Below are positions 33,785 through 47,896 of a DNA stretch of 64,000 nt, piece after piece (positions within the stretch are counted from its first letter, which is position 1; each line of letters begins with the position of its first letter). Origin of the DNA: Diospyros lotus (lineage: Eukaryota > Streptophyta > Magnoliopsida > Ericales > Ebenaceae); the NCBI RefSeq assembly GCF_014633365.1, contig NC_068349.1, positions 19,544,753 to 19,608,752 on the forward strand, given 5' to 3'. Made by a program: the position numbers and the translations under genes. A model generated the notes under the pieces. The model was not told the origin of the DNA and did no database searches. It worked only from the letters and a program-made list of their open reading frames with translations.

Positions 33785-34800
33785 GTAATAGCTGAGGCAA
33801 GTTCTCTTTCCTCCTTAATTTATTTTGGAGGCAAGTCTTTAACTGTAATTGCAAGTTTCATTCTTTATTCCTTGTTGTTGCAAGTTCCTCTATCTTGACT
33901 CTCTAATTTGCAAGTTCTCTTCCCATATTTGCAAGTTCATGTTTCTATTTTAGCAAGTCTTTTCTCATTTTGCAAGTTATTTCTCTTTTCTAGTGAATTA
34001 TTTCATGGTTCTCGTTTATACCTACTGAGTCTCAAATAGGGTTTTGTATCACCTTATCTTCCCTTGGAAATGATTCTTTATTGAGGACATGCAAGGGTTT
34101 GATATTGTCTTGAATGGGTTTTGTCTCTCATGTATGTTGTCTCAAGTAATCGTATGTCAGCTATGTGCAATAGGTCATTATAATTTGCATAATGTGATGA
34201 TGCATAGAGAATGTACACGAAAATGGTTTAAAAATTTGTAAAGGTTTTATAATGCGCGCAGCGGACGAGTCTGTAGGATATATCCACAGAGAAAGCTTCA
34301 GCTCAGAAAATGACTTCGATCCCATGGTTTTGGACTTTGGTCCCATAATTATTGTTTTAAAATATTACGTATGAGCATGAATGCATGTTTTATCTTGTCA
34401 TCATTTAAAGTAATGAGAAGAGGTGGAGCGTGTGTGCCATAAATAGTATACATGATTCTATTTGTCTCTCGATACCCATGATTTTCATGCTCACTTTCTT
34501 TCAGTTATACTTGCTGGGCCTTATAACTCATATTTGTTTGCATTATTTCAAGTTGAGGAAGGAAAAGTTCGAGGGCGAGTTTAGTGGTGTCAAATTCTTG
34601 TCAGTAAATATGTGTACGTGACTCTCTTAACCAAAAAGATCTCGAGGGTGTGTTGGACATAGGGGCGCTGGTGTCATGTTTTATTGTGGTTGTCAATATG
34701 TTTTAGTATAGTGTTTCCCCTGAGGTATGTATTATGGTTGTTAATATGTTTTAGTATAGTGTTTCCCCTGAGATATGTATTAATAGTTATTTGCGCTTCC
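33785..34800 (+). mobile_element. Right part of the interrupted large-LTR-family sequence
   Basis: Contains several GCAAGTT-centred near-repeats (33790-33990) and TACTTGCTGGGCCTTATAACTC, which corresponds to CTTACTGAGTCTCGCGACTC in the solo LTR at 45304-47896. A 49-bp tandem duplication (34685-34733 and 34734-34782, GTTTTAGTATAGTGTTTCCC) lies near the end. No clear terminus is visible. Confidence 0.5.
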
Positions 34801-35351
34801 GTTGTTGTGAAAGAAGATTAGTATCAGAATATTGTGTAGGAATAAAAGAATTTATTTGATATGAAAATTTTCAGTCATTGCAATACACATGGAGTTGGTT
34901 TGTGATTTATATGAACTTAAATCCCCCAATTTAATCCAATCAAAATTAAGTAGGAGGGTTGGCACAATTCCTACATGAAAATGAAATAATCAGAAAATAA
35001 ACTCTTCTAATTCTTATAAATAATGATAAAAGTCCTGGCAACCAGTTGTAATTAAAATTATATATTATCAACAATAAACAGAAATGATGCCCAAACCATA
35101 GATATATATATATATATAGATCAACTAAATATTTATTAATATATATTTTAATTAAAGATTATCTAAAACTATTTAATGCTACATAGTTTAAAAAGAAATT
35201 GATTAAAATTGGGAACCAAAAATAACTGAAGCTAACATTGTCAAGTGTCTAGCACATGAAAATGGACTTTTCAATTCCATTTATTTTCTCCTCATTTATC
35301 AGAGACAAAAAAAAAAAGGATTTTGAATCAAATGAATAAGAAAAATATTTT
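34801..35351. other. No feature recognised
   Basis: AT-rich, with an (AT) microsatellite at 35101-35118. No coding domain. Confidence 0.5.
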
Positions 35352-35903
35352 CACCTAAATAATATGAAAATAAAATGATGCATCCGTCGCTGATTCTCGT
35401 TGAATCAACGATGGGCCTTCTCCCGTGGCTAAATAGAGAAAAAAAATATTTAAAAAGATAAAATAAAAAATATTAAAAATATAAATTATAGAAATAAAAA
35501 ATTATATAAAAAATATTTAATAAATATTCAAAAATTTGTTTATATTTTATATTTATTTAGAAATAAATTTTTTTATATATAAATAATATTTAAAATAATT
35601 AGAAAATTTATTTTACTTAATTAAAACCATTTATTTAAAAATAAAAACTTAGCATTCATATATTTATAAAAAATTAACATTCATAAATATTCAGTTACAA
35701 TCATCATTTTGTTCCTCATTATAAAATTGGTCTCTCGGTCTAGGTTGAGTCGAAAGTCCAGGTTACTATAACGCCATCATCTGTCTATTCATCTGCTCCT
35801 ATCATGCCATCATCTATTGTTGCCACTGACGTAACTATACATTCTCATTTTACATCTCTGTCACCTGGATCCGAGCGGAATGCAATTCCTCGTTCATATG
35901 GGT

Positions 35904-37540
35904 TCAGGTGAAATGCAGCTCATTTTGCACCTCAGTCACCTGGGTTCGAGCGACATGTTGCTCCTCATTCATCTGGGTGACTCTCAGTCTTATTTGTTCT
36001 AATTCCGATGACAACTCATATAAACCACTGGAGCTACTATCAGATCCAACTGGGTAAGACTGCCTAGTTTGATAGTCGAGATCGTAAATAGGACCCTTCT
36101 TATTCCTACCAGAGATAACCTGATAAAATATTTGACGCTCATCAACTATAGGTGGAGAGGACAACTAGTTACTGCCGGTTGATGCTGAAGATGCATTTGC
36201 ACTTAATTTCTCGAACGCCTCATCTATAAATTAAAATATTAACATGTTAATTAATAAAAGAAATCATTAAATTATAATATTAATTAAATTGTACATAAAT
36301 ACAATTACCGCAACGACATTTGATCTATTATCAACCCACACTTCTTGTCATTGATCATCCTTCCAAGTGTGGGTTCTCCTGAAAATCTCAAATTCATTGG
36401 GCTCGTAGTCTAATTCCTTTGCCTGCATGACAAATGTATGAAGTAAATAAAATAAAATATAAACCATTATATAAGTTTATAAAATTTACATTTAAGTTAA
36501 AAAACTAATTACCATCATTCTTCGGCTCTCGGTGAAATGAATGGATCCGCCTGTGTGGACTGACCCAGCACGATTCTTTTTGTTTTGTTCTGATTTTTTC
36601 TTGTATTCATCTTCATCCCACTTTGTCTGCAATGTCCGTCGTACCATCGGATCCATCCACTCACCCTTATCAGCACCTCTTTTAATTTTGTTTAAATTAT
36701 TTTTGAAACTTCTCCGACAAGATTTATTCCAAGCGATCCATATTCGATCACTCTTATTGGGTTGCCACTTGAACTCCTTCTACTAGAAGTTAAAAATGAA
36801 TAAATATGTATAAAATTTTAAATTAAAACTTTCTATAATTAAGAATTGCAATTATACTAACCCTAAATTCTTCCAGCCACATTCGTCGTGTTAATTCTGG
36901 CACGTCGTCCCAATGAAGCCAAGCTTCAGTGTACTGTCTTTTTCAAATTTTTTATTGTACATTTGGTAGGCCAACCTCAGGGAAAAAACTATAAAACCAA
37001 TATTGATAAAATAAGAATATGCATTTCTGTGTATAACAATAACAAACAATCAATTAAAATTAATATATAAGATACTCACTGATCACAGATCTAATTGCAG
37101 GATAACTCTACTCGGTGATCAACTCGGTTGGTATCCACTGGCTCAGATGGAGTCGATTTAACATTCTGCACAGGAAAAGAGGACACAGGATGTGCATGTT
37201 GTGTCGGCATAAATAAGTATAGGTATGAACCTCCTAGGGGATGAAAAGTCGACCTATGAGATGTGATAGATTGTGGTGCAGTCTCAGATGGGTGGGATGT
37301 GGGTAGAACTGTAGTATAACTCGTAGCATATTGCATCCTAGTAAATGGCTGTTGGAACTGAGTCATTGGAACGAAAGCATGTGGGTGCGATGATTGAGGA
37401 TATAAAGGAGTAGACGGGACAACATATGTGGAGACAAAATGAGAAGATTGTGAACCAACACTACTAGGATCTAAGGAAGGTGTGTCCCTATAAAATCGAC
37501 ATCTACCCCTACCCCTGCTTGGTTCAGGAGATGAATGTCT
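35904..37540 (-). pseudogene. TNP1-type protein (Transposase_24 family) of the CACTA element
   Basis: Plant CACTA elements encode a second protein that binds subterminal repeats. Minus-strand pieces in order are: a Pro/Ser/Thr/His-rich N-terminal part (37540-37091, with GRGRCRFYRDTPS and QPFTRMQYATSY); a basic part (36790-36520) ending GSVHTGGSIHFTESRRMM; KELDYEPNEFEIFRRTHTW (36420-36320); then 36164-35904 with VDERQIFYQVISG and a heptad-like tail LYELSSELEQIRLRVTQM. The VHTGGS-SRRM and EIFRRTHT boxes are typical of the Transposase_24 family. AT-rich gaps between pieces are probably introns, but stops also occur within pieces. Confidence 0.75.
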
Positions 37541-38602
37541 TAATATCTGTTTTTAAGAATTACATGAAAAATAAAAACATGGTATAACATATAAGGTCAC
37601 AGACATTAAAAAATACAAAAGATATTATATCATAGCATATATAAGTGAATTAACATATTAAAAAATAAATCAATCTTCTTTTACATATTCATCACTATCT
37701 ATGTCTCAAACAATAACTCTTTCTCGTCGTCTTCTGATAGAGATTCTTCCTCTGCATCATCATCATTTTGATCAATTTGTAAGAGTTTTGGTATCTCATC
37801 CTCCTGGAAAGGTTCTTCCATGTTAGTTTCTGGGGCAGTAATTGTAGCTCATGCTTTTGTTTTAATAACAACCATCCAATCATGTTTATCACGACAAGTG
37901 TCGGGGTATGACGCGTAATATACTTATTCAGCTTGTTAGAAAAATATGAAAGGATTATATTTCCTATACCTTTTTGACGATCGAACCTCCAGAATACCAT
38001 ACTTATTGTGTATTTTGGTTCCCCAAGGACTTGGATCGTACCACATTTGAACAAAACTACCCTTTTGATTGGTAGGCCTGCATATTTCGATTCAATAATG
38101 TTTATAATTTTTCTGTAATAATAGGTTTCTGAGGATCCAACCCCTGTCCCATGTACACAAACACCAAAATTTTTGGTAGATCTACTATTACTCCATTCAA
38201 CGGTATGAAATTTATATCCGTTCGTGAAATACATTGTCCAATACTGCATATTTGGAGTCAGTCCCCATCCTATGTTCTGAATTAATGGATCTGTAACAAC
38301 TCGAGTACTCGAATTAACCTGATAAAATGTTTGAATCACTTAATGTATAACTAAATTTTAATTTAAAAATAATATAGTATGAAGTAACATGATGATGGAA
38401 TCACTTAGGAAAATGTTCTCCGATTTGTTTGTCTATTTCTGCATCTGTGATATTTGAAGATAGCTGATGCAATAGATTGGTGTAATGTTGAAAAATTAAA
38501 ATGATGTATGAACCAAATAATATGAACTAAGTATGAACTTATAAATATATTTATTTAAATTTTAATTCTTACTCAATATAAGGTCTGACCTCCAGAGTAT
38601 TC

Positions 38603-39924
38603 TGTTAGAATATTGCTATGACATACACCAAGAAAGGGGTGAATTGGTATATTAAAAATTCTTTTGATACCAATGAGATGTCGTCTATGAAGACCAAGGC
38701 TTCGTTAAACCTCAAGACCTTGAAATGACACGATGAGATATCAACCGTGTAAAGACAATCTCGTTTTGATAATGGAAAACACAAGAATGAAAAGTATAAA
38801 ATCTTTTTCAATGAAGGGTTTAAATATGTGAAGCAAAATAAAAATCAAGAAATGCTTGAAAAGATAAACAGGAAAGATCATAAGCATAAGAGAACACAAG
38901 GATTTATAGCGGTTCAGCTTAACTAAGCCTAATCCACTACCTTAGCTTCTCATTAAGGATTTTCAAGCAAAACATTATAACTCTCCTATCACACCGGATA
39001 GGCCCTCTAGCATTAAGCTAGGAAGATACAAACCTCTTGCTTAAATAAGCAAGCCCTATAGCAAACCTAGATAATACAAATCTTCTACTTTGACAAGAAG
39101 GTCCTCTAGCTATACAAGCTAGGAACACAAGAAATGATACAAGAGATTAGTTTCTAAGAGTTTGCCCACTTAGTTACAGTAATCAAGAATAAATGCAAGG
39201 CTAAAAATTATGCTTTGAAACAAATAAAATACAAGCCTTGAAAGCAAGAGACTTAGGGCACAATTAAAGCACAACGATTGATGAGCACTTGGGAGCTTGT
39301 AGATAGATTGCTTCGGTTGTTTGAATTCTTCTTCTTGACTTGCATTTATAGAGGATTGAAAGACAAAACTTGAAATCATCCCATTGCAAGTGGAGAGAAC
39401 ACTTGAGAGAGGTGGTCACTAGCCGTTAAAAGCTATCTGCGACAAGCCGGTCAACAGGTTAGTTTAAAATTTGAACACCGGTTGATAGGTGAGCTAAAAC
39501 GGTCGACAACTTCAGAGAACCAATCAACAGGTTAAGATGCAAAGGCAGTCGACAGCAAACAACTAAGAGCATGTTGTCTAGCCAGTCGACAGCCTTATCT
39601 TAACCAGTCAACAATTTGAAGCAACCGGTTGACAGGTTCATAGTACTGGCCGATAGTTTCTTATGATTTGAACACAAAAGCTATCATTTTACATTCATTT
39701 TACAAGGCAATTTAAAACGACGATTTGGAACATAATAAAACCAATGTGTTTGAGACAAAATATGATGATTTTGCTATGATATAAATATGAAATATTGTTT
39801 TTGATTGAATTTGATTTACTTTGTATAAGATAACTTGATTGAAAAATAATTTGAAATTGATTTTATTTTCATAACATATATATAAGTTTTGTCAACCATC
39901 AAAATCAAAACATCAACATCATCA
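38603..39924. mobile_element. Solo LTR, 1.3 kb, GTCGACAG family, TSD TATTC
   Basis: Starts TGTTAGAATATTGC and ends AACATCATCA. Perfect TATTC copies at 38598-38602 and 39925-39929. The insertion cuts the TNP2 frame between AAKLYMLLN and NTLEVRPYIE, which independently proves the boundaries. It has AAGGGGTGAATTGG near the start and many CGGTCGACAG-like motifs (39440-39660). The family was not identified. Confidence 0.9.
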
Positions 39925-41650
39925 TATTCAACAACATATATAATTTGGCAGCTTCAAACTCTTTCCCATTCATCCACCTGATTTTTATTGCTCCCACAAC
40001 ACGACCTGGATAATTGAAAACAGAAATTTGTAGATATGAAGAATCTTCCTCATCATTATTTCGAGGGACTCTCATCATTTTTTATGGAACATTTGGTGCA
40101 AAATAATATGAACCAAATATAGACGTCTCCTCAATTAAATATACCTTACATATAGATCATTTTACACGAGCTTTATTGCGAACCTTCTTCTTTAAAGTGT
40201 TGAGGAACCTAAATCATTCGAAGATCTCCTCAATATAGGAAAATTTTATTTTCTTTAAAAATAAACAATTCAAATTATATCAAACATACTGTTTAAAGGG
40301 ATACATCCATCTGTATTGTACTGGTCCATCCACCTTTGCTTTGTAAACTAAGTGTATTTGGAGATGTTCCATTGGGTTAAACCATCCCGAAGGAAATTCA
40401 AGCTCTAATTTGCATAAAATGATGGGTATGTTTTGTTTCATGATATCTAGGTGTTCAAGGCTCAATATTGTTTGAGAAAATGTCTTTGAAAATTGACATA
40501 ACTCAATGACCAGATTTCAAATTCGATCTGGTAATGCTACAAATGCCATTAGAAGTAATTGCTCCATGAAAACATGACAATCATGACTTTTCAATCCAAA
40601 TAACTTTGTGTTTCTCATATCAACGCATTTACCCAATCTGGAAGCATATCCATCAGGGAGTTTAAGTTCTTTTATCCATGTTAAAACACTTAACTTTTGT
40701 TCCTTTGTGAACGTGTATTGGGCCTTGGTTTTCCAATACTTACCACCGCCACGGTCTATTAGTTTAAGTTCTTTCAGCCTACAATATTCTTTAAGATTCA
40801 TTTTAGCCTTGGTATTATCTTTACTTTTACCCTTCAAATCCATTATTGTATTGAAAAGGTTGTCAAAACATTTTTCTCAATATACATGACATTTAAGTTG
40901 TGTCGGATCATATTATCTGTCCAGTATGGCAATTCCCAAAAAATGCTCTGTTTCGTCCAATTGTGCTCCACACTATACCCAAACATCGCACAGTCTTATA
41001 GCTGTAAGATAAATGAAAAATTACAAACTCTTTGAAAAACGTTATCTCTTGTTAATCGTGGTGGTAGAGAAGAATTCTCAACTCTATTTTTTTTAAATGC
41101 ACTCCTATTTCTCCGAAGGGCATGATCCATTAGCAATAATTGCCTGTGACAGTAAAAAAATGATGTCTTTCCATCATACTTGAGGTTGAAAACTTTAGTT
41201 TTCTCCATACAATATGGACATGCTAATCTACCAGATGTCATCCAATCAGATAACATTCCATATGTAGGAAAATCATTGACAGTCTATAATAGAGCAGCAT
41301 TCATCAAAAAATTATTCTTTGTTGATATATCATAAGTCAGAACACCTTCGTACCACAACAATTTAAGTTCATTAATTAGAGGCTCTAAAAACACATTTAT
41401 TTTGTTTTTCGGATTTGATGGACCTGGAATAATAGCAGTTAGAAAAAGAAACTCTCTTTTCAAACACAATACAGGAGGAAAGTTATATGACGTCACAATG
41501 ACCGGCCAACAAGAATACGGGCGACCCGATTTACCATATGGAGTGGACCCATCTGCAAAAAGACCAAGCCTCACATTTCTAGGATCGGTGGAGAAGTTAG
41601 GATATTTCTTATCAAAATGTTTCCATGCTTCCTCGTCTGACGGGTGAGAC

Positions 41651-43983
41651 TGTGACAACCCAGAATTTCTTGAATCTTTATTTACACCTAGATAATAACT
41701 CAATCGCATGGGCTGAAAATTTGCCCCATTATTATACAACAACGAAAGCAAATTAAATATAAATATAAATCCCAGAGGCATTTCCATACTCAATAAAACA
41801 TCAATTAGTCAAATATCGCATATACATAATTAGATCCCCTGATCACAACTCACACCCCAAAGATCTTTTCAATTGGGATTGCCCTGTACACACATAATCC
41901 AAAGAAAAGAATAATAATCGCCATAGCAATCCTCCCCGAACACCATTCTTCTCAACTTGAAATAATGGTAAAACAAAGTGAGCCACAAGGCTCAGTAAGC
42001 ATAACAGAAGAAATATGGTACGGTTGGGAATAAATCTCTCATACTAAATATCACACATCAAATGTCGTGATGGAAATCAAAGTGCCATACCATGCCATGT
42101 ATTACAACATGCAACCATCAACACAAATAAATAAACCAATGCACACAATGGCAGTCCTTGGGGCCTACATAAGAAATGCACAACTTGGCACCCAAGTCCT
42201 CATACAAACTTACCGCAGCCATGGATTGGCTAACACACACCATATGGGCCTGAAGCCCGAGTATAAGTCATATGAGCCCAAGGCCCTGGCTAGCAAAGAT
42301 AGATGAGCCCACGGTCCTGGCTAGTAAATATATATGAGCCCACAGCCTTAGCTAGCAAAGATATATGAGCTCACGGCCCTGGCTAGCATAAATAAATGAG
42401 CCCGAGGCCCTGGCTAGCATAAATATACAATATCGTAACCATGCAATGCAACAAGTAATAAATGCAATGGCTTATGCAGCATTAACATGATGACAAGGCC
42501 CCCATAAACCAAGCATCAGGCTATACTACGCCCACGTAGGAATTCACACAAGAGAATGCTCTAAGTGCATATGCTCGCCTAACATACACAAGTCAACACT
42601 TAGTAGGCCAATTGTGTCATGCCAATACACACACCCCCAACACATACAAGCATGATCCCCAATGAATGCAAGCCCAATCCTATGCAATATGTCACATAAT
42701 GGCACAGCCAGTCGACAGTGACTAGGCATCAGTCGACAATCTATGACTAAGGATCAACCAGTCAACAACCATCCTAGGTCCGATCGACGATTTGCTCCCG
42801 TGTCACAAAATGGTCATCACGTCACCTAACCGGTCAACAGCTCATGCCTCCATTTATTAAGACTCCTACTCATGGGAAACCATAACCACAACCAAATCCC
42901 GCCAATCCTCTATGAACCTAGCCCTGGATTAGGTTCGACATCATTCTCAATAAACTAGGGGCGTCACAATACCCCGTAGGCACACAACAAATAAAACCCT
43001 AACGAGTCTCATATTTAATTTAAATTAATTTATGCTAATAAAATCCTTGATTCGTATAATTAATACGTGAAATTGAATCGAATTAAGGAGCGCACAAAGG
43101 AAGTAAGATGTGGGATTCATAAAATGGAAGGAGCTCACAAAGGAAGTAAGAAACTTGCCTCTATTTAGCAGATTTAAGCATTTTTACACTCGCACGTCAC
43201 CAAATTAATACACGCTGTAAAATAATATAACTCCCAAAATTAACCAAATTGCACCCAAAATTAAATTTAAACCGTATGGGATTATTAATACATATTTCCC
43301 TACTTATTGACCAATTAAATCTCGATTAAATCATATTTAATCTTGAATTTCCCCTAAATTTTGTGGCTTCTGCGCGCCCTTCTTCCTCTTTTATTTGCTC
43401 ACTACTCACTGCCCAAAATAAACCCCGAATCTTGCTAAAATTGGGGGTTAAAATGGAAAAAAGAAGGCTGCTCAGCGCGCGCTGCGTGGCAGCCAAGGGC
43501 TGTCCACCACCTTGCCCAAAACAACGCCGTTTTGGGCAAGGAATGGCTAGAAAATTCCAGCCAAAATCTTCCCTCGTGCACGCACCTGCAGGCTTGAACC
43601 CGCTTCACCCCTTGGTCCCTCACACGTGCGACCGCCCGCGCTACACGCTGCCTTCAACCAATATATGCTTCAAGTTAATTTTAAGGTGATTCTAGCACAT
43701 TTCCATTTGCATTTAGACCCCATCAATTTTGGAAATTATCATATGCACCCCACTTATTAATAACACTCATACCCTGAATTCTCAACAATTAATTACCCAT
43801 TTCTCTAATACCAAAATAAATTAATATTTCCTTTAAACTGACAAAGATTTAATAATCACCTTATACGCAATAATTAATAATTATCAACTATTCACTAAAT
43901 TATTCAATTCCAATAAATCAAAAATCACTTCAAATGCATAATTTAATAATTATTAACTACTCCCAAATTATCGGGATGTTACA
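41651..43983 (-). mobile_element. Solo LTR, 2.3 kb, TSD GAGAC
   Basis: Plus-strand ends are TGTGACAACCC and CGGGATGTTACA, so in family orientation it reads TGTAACATCCCG...GGGTTGTCACA. Perfect GAGAC at 41646-41650 and 43984-43988. It interrupts TNP2 just before SDEEAW. Segments such as CCTGATGCTTGGTTTATGGG are shared with 45304-47896. A run of tandem-like GAGCCC(A/G)AGGCCCTGGCTAGCA units (about 37 bp) lies at 42265-42420. Confidence 0.93.
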
Positions 43984-45303
43984 GAGACAATACATCAGGC
44001 TCCCTCTGACTTTTATGATACCATCTCATGCTCGTAGCTATAACAGTAGAAGCATATATTCTCTATAGTCTTGTTTATGAGAGGCAAATACCACATTTTT
44101 TTATAAGAAATTTGTTTAAATTTTTCCTTCCCACTTCTTACAGGTTTGAAACGAGGATAACCGCAAAACTCACAATTCATCTCAGATTCGTCATCCTTAT
44201 AATACAACATACACTTATTTGAATAACAATCAATTTTCTGATAACCGATGCCAAGCTAGGAAACCACCTTTTTGGTATGATAAAAGTCAGTGGGCACATG
44301 ATTACCAGTTGGCATTGTTTGATGCATAAACTGCATGATTTCATTATACCCACCTTTAAGAATGTTGTAATCAGACTTAATACTCAACATCCTAACTGCA
44401 GCAGAAAGTTCACTTTCTACTTCGCAGTTCGAATACAATGGAGTTTGTGCAGCAGACAACATGTCATAAAATGTTTGGGCATTTTCATTCGATGCTTCAT
44501 TTACATTGTCAGTTTGATAACTACTTCCACTATTAGGACCTTACATTACATATGATGCATTCGATGGTCCGGCCGCATCCATTACCATCTGTTCATAGGA
44601 ATTAAACTGCTCCATAAAATCGTCTTCTCTATAATATTCATTTTCAACAACCAAATGAGTCACTACGGGCACTTCTTCACCATGATGCGTCTAATAATAA
44701 TAACCCTTCATGAATCCATATTTATCGATATCTCTTTTCACCTCATTAATTGATTTGAACTTCAGTCATTCACATTTCATACAAAGGATTTTAACTTTCC
44801 TTCTAGTCTTATGAAACTTTCTTGGATAAATGCAAATTGAATAAACTCAACACCTTGATAAAATTCTCTAGTAATCTCGTCCCTTCTTGGGTTACACCTA
44901 TTATCAATTTATTTACAATGCAACGGGATTTTCATTTTAAATTTAATAACATATATGACGAAAAAAATTATCCTGAAAATTCACAAGGTCATCTTTTAGT
45001 ACTGCAGATCAACATACTTCTTAATTGCACAAAGTCATCTTTCACTAACCTAGACCACAACTTTTTATTTATTTTAATTATGTATTATTGTCTAATTTTA
45101 TTAATATTTGTCTTCATTAAATCTAGAGTAAAAATATTTCATATAATGAGTAAAAATATCTAATTATATCCACCCATTCATTATTAAAAAATTAGAAACC
45201 ATATATTTAATAATTTTAATTTATAGTATATAATTTAAAAACATCCCAATTAAGTTTTTTTTTAATTTCTAATAATAGATTTAATAAAAAAAATAAGTTA
45301 AAC

Positions 45304-47896
45304 TGTAGCATCCCAAAAATTTAGAGATAAGTAAAAATAATTAATTTGGGTGTTTGAGAATATTTTAGAGTATTTGGAGATTTAAAAAAAAAAACATACT
45401 TATCTATGTTATTTTGAGAAAATAGGAAATTAAGGTAATTAATTAGTTTAATTGAGAGTGTTTATGAAAATAATGGAATAAATTAATAACAATAATAGGG
45501 ATAATGTTAATAATAATAAAAATGTGTAAATTAAATTGAATTAACTTAACTTAAATTAATAAACTAATATATAAATACATATATACATACATACTTATAT
45601 GTAATGTGCGTGGCCCCCAAGCATGCTATAGGGGGCCAATTTTGTTGGAAATAAAAATAAAGAGAGAGAGAGAGAGAGAGAGAGAATGAGAGCTTGCGAG
45701 AGAGAGGGCAGCGAGCCGAGAGCTAATGCGAGAGAGAGAAAGATAGAGAGAGCTCGAAGGCCAATCGGCCATGGAAGCCACTGCCATGGCCGACGAGGAA
45801 GAGCAGCGGCGGGCCAACGTCGATGCTGGGAGGAAGAAAAGAAAAGAAGAAGAAGAAGAAGCAAAAGAGGAAAGAAAAGAAGGAAGGGAAAAGAAAAGGG
45901 AAGCATGGTATTGCAGGAGTAGGGGCGGGAGAAGAAAGGAAGGAGAAGAAGAAAGAAAAGAAAAGAAAAGAAAAAGAAGAAAAATAAGGAGAAAATGAAG
46001 GAATTTTGGGATTTTTCGGCATGAAAAGTGATCAGGTACATGGGTAAAAATTAATAGAAGAGTGATATGTTTAAATTATAAATTTTACACGATTAGAATT
46101 AATTAATTTAAGTCCCGGTTGTGTTATTTAGTATGAAATGTTTTAATTCGCATCGGGAGCACAAGAGAGGCTGAAAGCAGCTGATTTCAGGCAAGCTCCT
46201 AATTCCCTCCTCATGATCTTTATTTCCTGTGAGAGTCTTCGTTATTTCTGATATTTTAAACCCTCCATCACCGTGACTCGGTTCCACGCTTTAATAATAA
46301 AAATCTGTGTGGTAACCACCCTATGACTTATATTTTATTAATGGGTTTATTGTTAATGGATTGAGTTAAACAATGATGTCATGGTGTCGTTCATTTTGAC
46401 CGTCACGGAGCCTCGTATCGTTCCGTTTTCCCTTGGGAATGATGCCGAACCCATTGGGGCTAGGTTCTTAGAAAAGTTGATTGTAGTTTAATGGGGATAT
46501 GTTAATAATTTATCAAGAATGTGGAGATGGTTTTATGTGTAAGAGAAGAAACGATAACATGAATGACATAATGGTGTCTATGTTGTTATGGATAAAGTGA
46601 GCGAAATGATGAGTTTAAGTGTATAAGTTTGATATTCTCAATAAGTGTCTAAGGGTATGAGGTACAAAATCACTGACTGTCAACCGTGGGTCGTGGCAGT
46701 TGATGGCTGGATGTATGGGCGTCAGTCATCGACTGTTACGATAAGCGCTAGATGAGCCAAAAGAGCTGGTACTACCAGATTCCCGCCTTGGCTTGTGCAT
46801 ATCACGATGTGTGTGTTGCATAGGGATTGAGTTGCATTCACTTGGGGACATGCTTTGTGTGTGATGGGATGTGTGAGCATCTGCATGACCCAGTTAGTCT
46901 AAGAGCTAACTTGGGTTCTTTAGGTGAGCCGATGCATTTAAAAGCATAACGCATGTGTGAATTCTTATGTGTGGGCGTAGCAGGACCTGATGCTTGGTTT
47001 ATGGGGGCCTTGTCATCACGTTTATGCTACAAAAGCCGTTGCATTTCTTATTTGTTGCACTGCATGGAGAAAATGTGCCGTTTTAAATGTTGAGTATGGA
47101 TAGTGGATGTGGTCACGATAAGACCGGGGTTAGAGTCCCACGACAGCGTGGTCCACGGAAAAACTGGGGGTTAGAGTCCCACGACAACAACAAGACCGGG
47201 GGTTAGAGTCCCACGGCAACGGCATGATAAGACGATAATGACAGGAAAATGGACGTGTAAGGGAAATGGAATGGTAGCCTATAAAAGGCTGCCAACAGGT
47301 ATGTATGTGGGACTTAAGCGCCAGTGTGTGTTTTATGTGGGCCCCAAGGACCGTTTATGTGAAGTTTATTATATGTTTATATATCTAAAAGTAAAGCAGG
47401 TATTGGGCATGGCATGACATGACGTTGCATTGGCACGAATTGCATGGAGTGTCATGGGAAGAGTTCTATTCATAACCAGTTGCCTTTCTTTCTAGAGCTT
47501 ACTGAGTCTCGCGACTCATGTTTGCTTTACATCATTCTAGGTAAGAGTGTCCCGAGACCGCAGATACATTCAGCGAAGTTGGGTCCAGATAGTCAAATCA
47601 TGATAGTAAGTGCAGAGCTCTCCTGAAACTAGATCCTGGGTGTCATTGTACTTGTGTTAAGGTTAATATTTTATATTTGAGATATATGTGTATTATGTAA
47701 GTCAAATAGGCACACGGTGATCAGCTATGTAAGGACGATTATGAGATGTTATATATATATATATATATAAAAGAAATATAATTTAATAAGGGTTGTTTGT
47801 GAGTTGTAGTCATGTTATTGTTTGGTATCATTTTAGTAATGACCCTCTCACGGATCATCTATCCGCGATAGGGGCTTTAGAAGGCGGGCCGTTACA
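45304..47896 (+). mobile_element. Solo LTR, 2.6 kb, TSD TAAAC
   Basis: TGTAGCATCCCAAAAATTTA to GGCGGGCCGTTACA, with perfect TAAAC at 45299-45303 and 47897-47901. Contains a (GA) microsatellite (45661-45685), a purine-rich block to 46000, and a triplicated segment ACCGGGGGTTAGAGTCCCAC (47120-47215). Same family as 41651-43983 and 51598-54249, opposite orientation. It sits inside the 385-bp array of the CACTA interior. Confidence 0.93.

Larger units (their letters stand above)
37695..44920 (-). pseudogene. TNP2-type CACTA transposase, split by two solo LTRs
   Basis: The transposase that cuts and pastes CACTA elements. Minus-strand order follows the family. N-terminal Transpos_assoc-like part (44920-44640, KCEWLKFKSINEVKRDI, GFMKGYYY). 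Start of the catalytic part (44462-44013, ELSAAVRMLSIKSDYN and MNCEFCGYPRFKPVRSG). After the solo LTR at 43983-41651, Transposase_21 resumes with SDEEAWKHFDKKYPNFSTDP, NVRLGLFADGSTPYGK, YSCWPVIVTSYNFPP, and GRLACPYCMEKT (41256-40996). Then FGLKSHDCHVFMEQLL (40843-40517), a DUF4218-like part PIILCKLELEFPSGWFNPME (40465-40280), and RVPRNNDEEDSS (about 40060). After the solo LTR at 39924-38603, a DUF4216-like part (38339-37695, NGYKFHTVEW and KRVVLFKCGTIQVLG) closes it. Stops and frameshifts are numerous. Confidence 0.9.

Noticed and set aside
43363..43689. A 108-codon frame and its antisense
   Set aside because: Inside the solo LTR 41651-43983; a GC-rich stretch shared with other LTRs of the family.
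45595..46041. Overlapping frames on both strands with Ser/Leu/Phe or Lys/Glu-rich products
   Set aside because: Produced by the GA microsatellite and purine-rich block inside a solo LTR.
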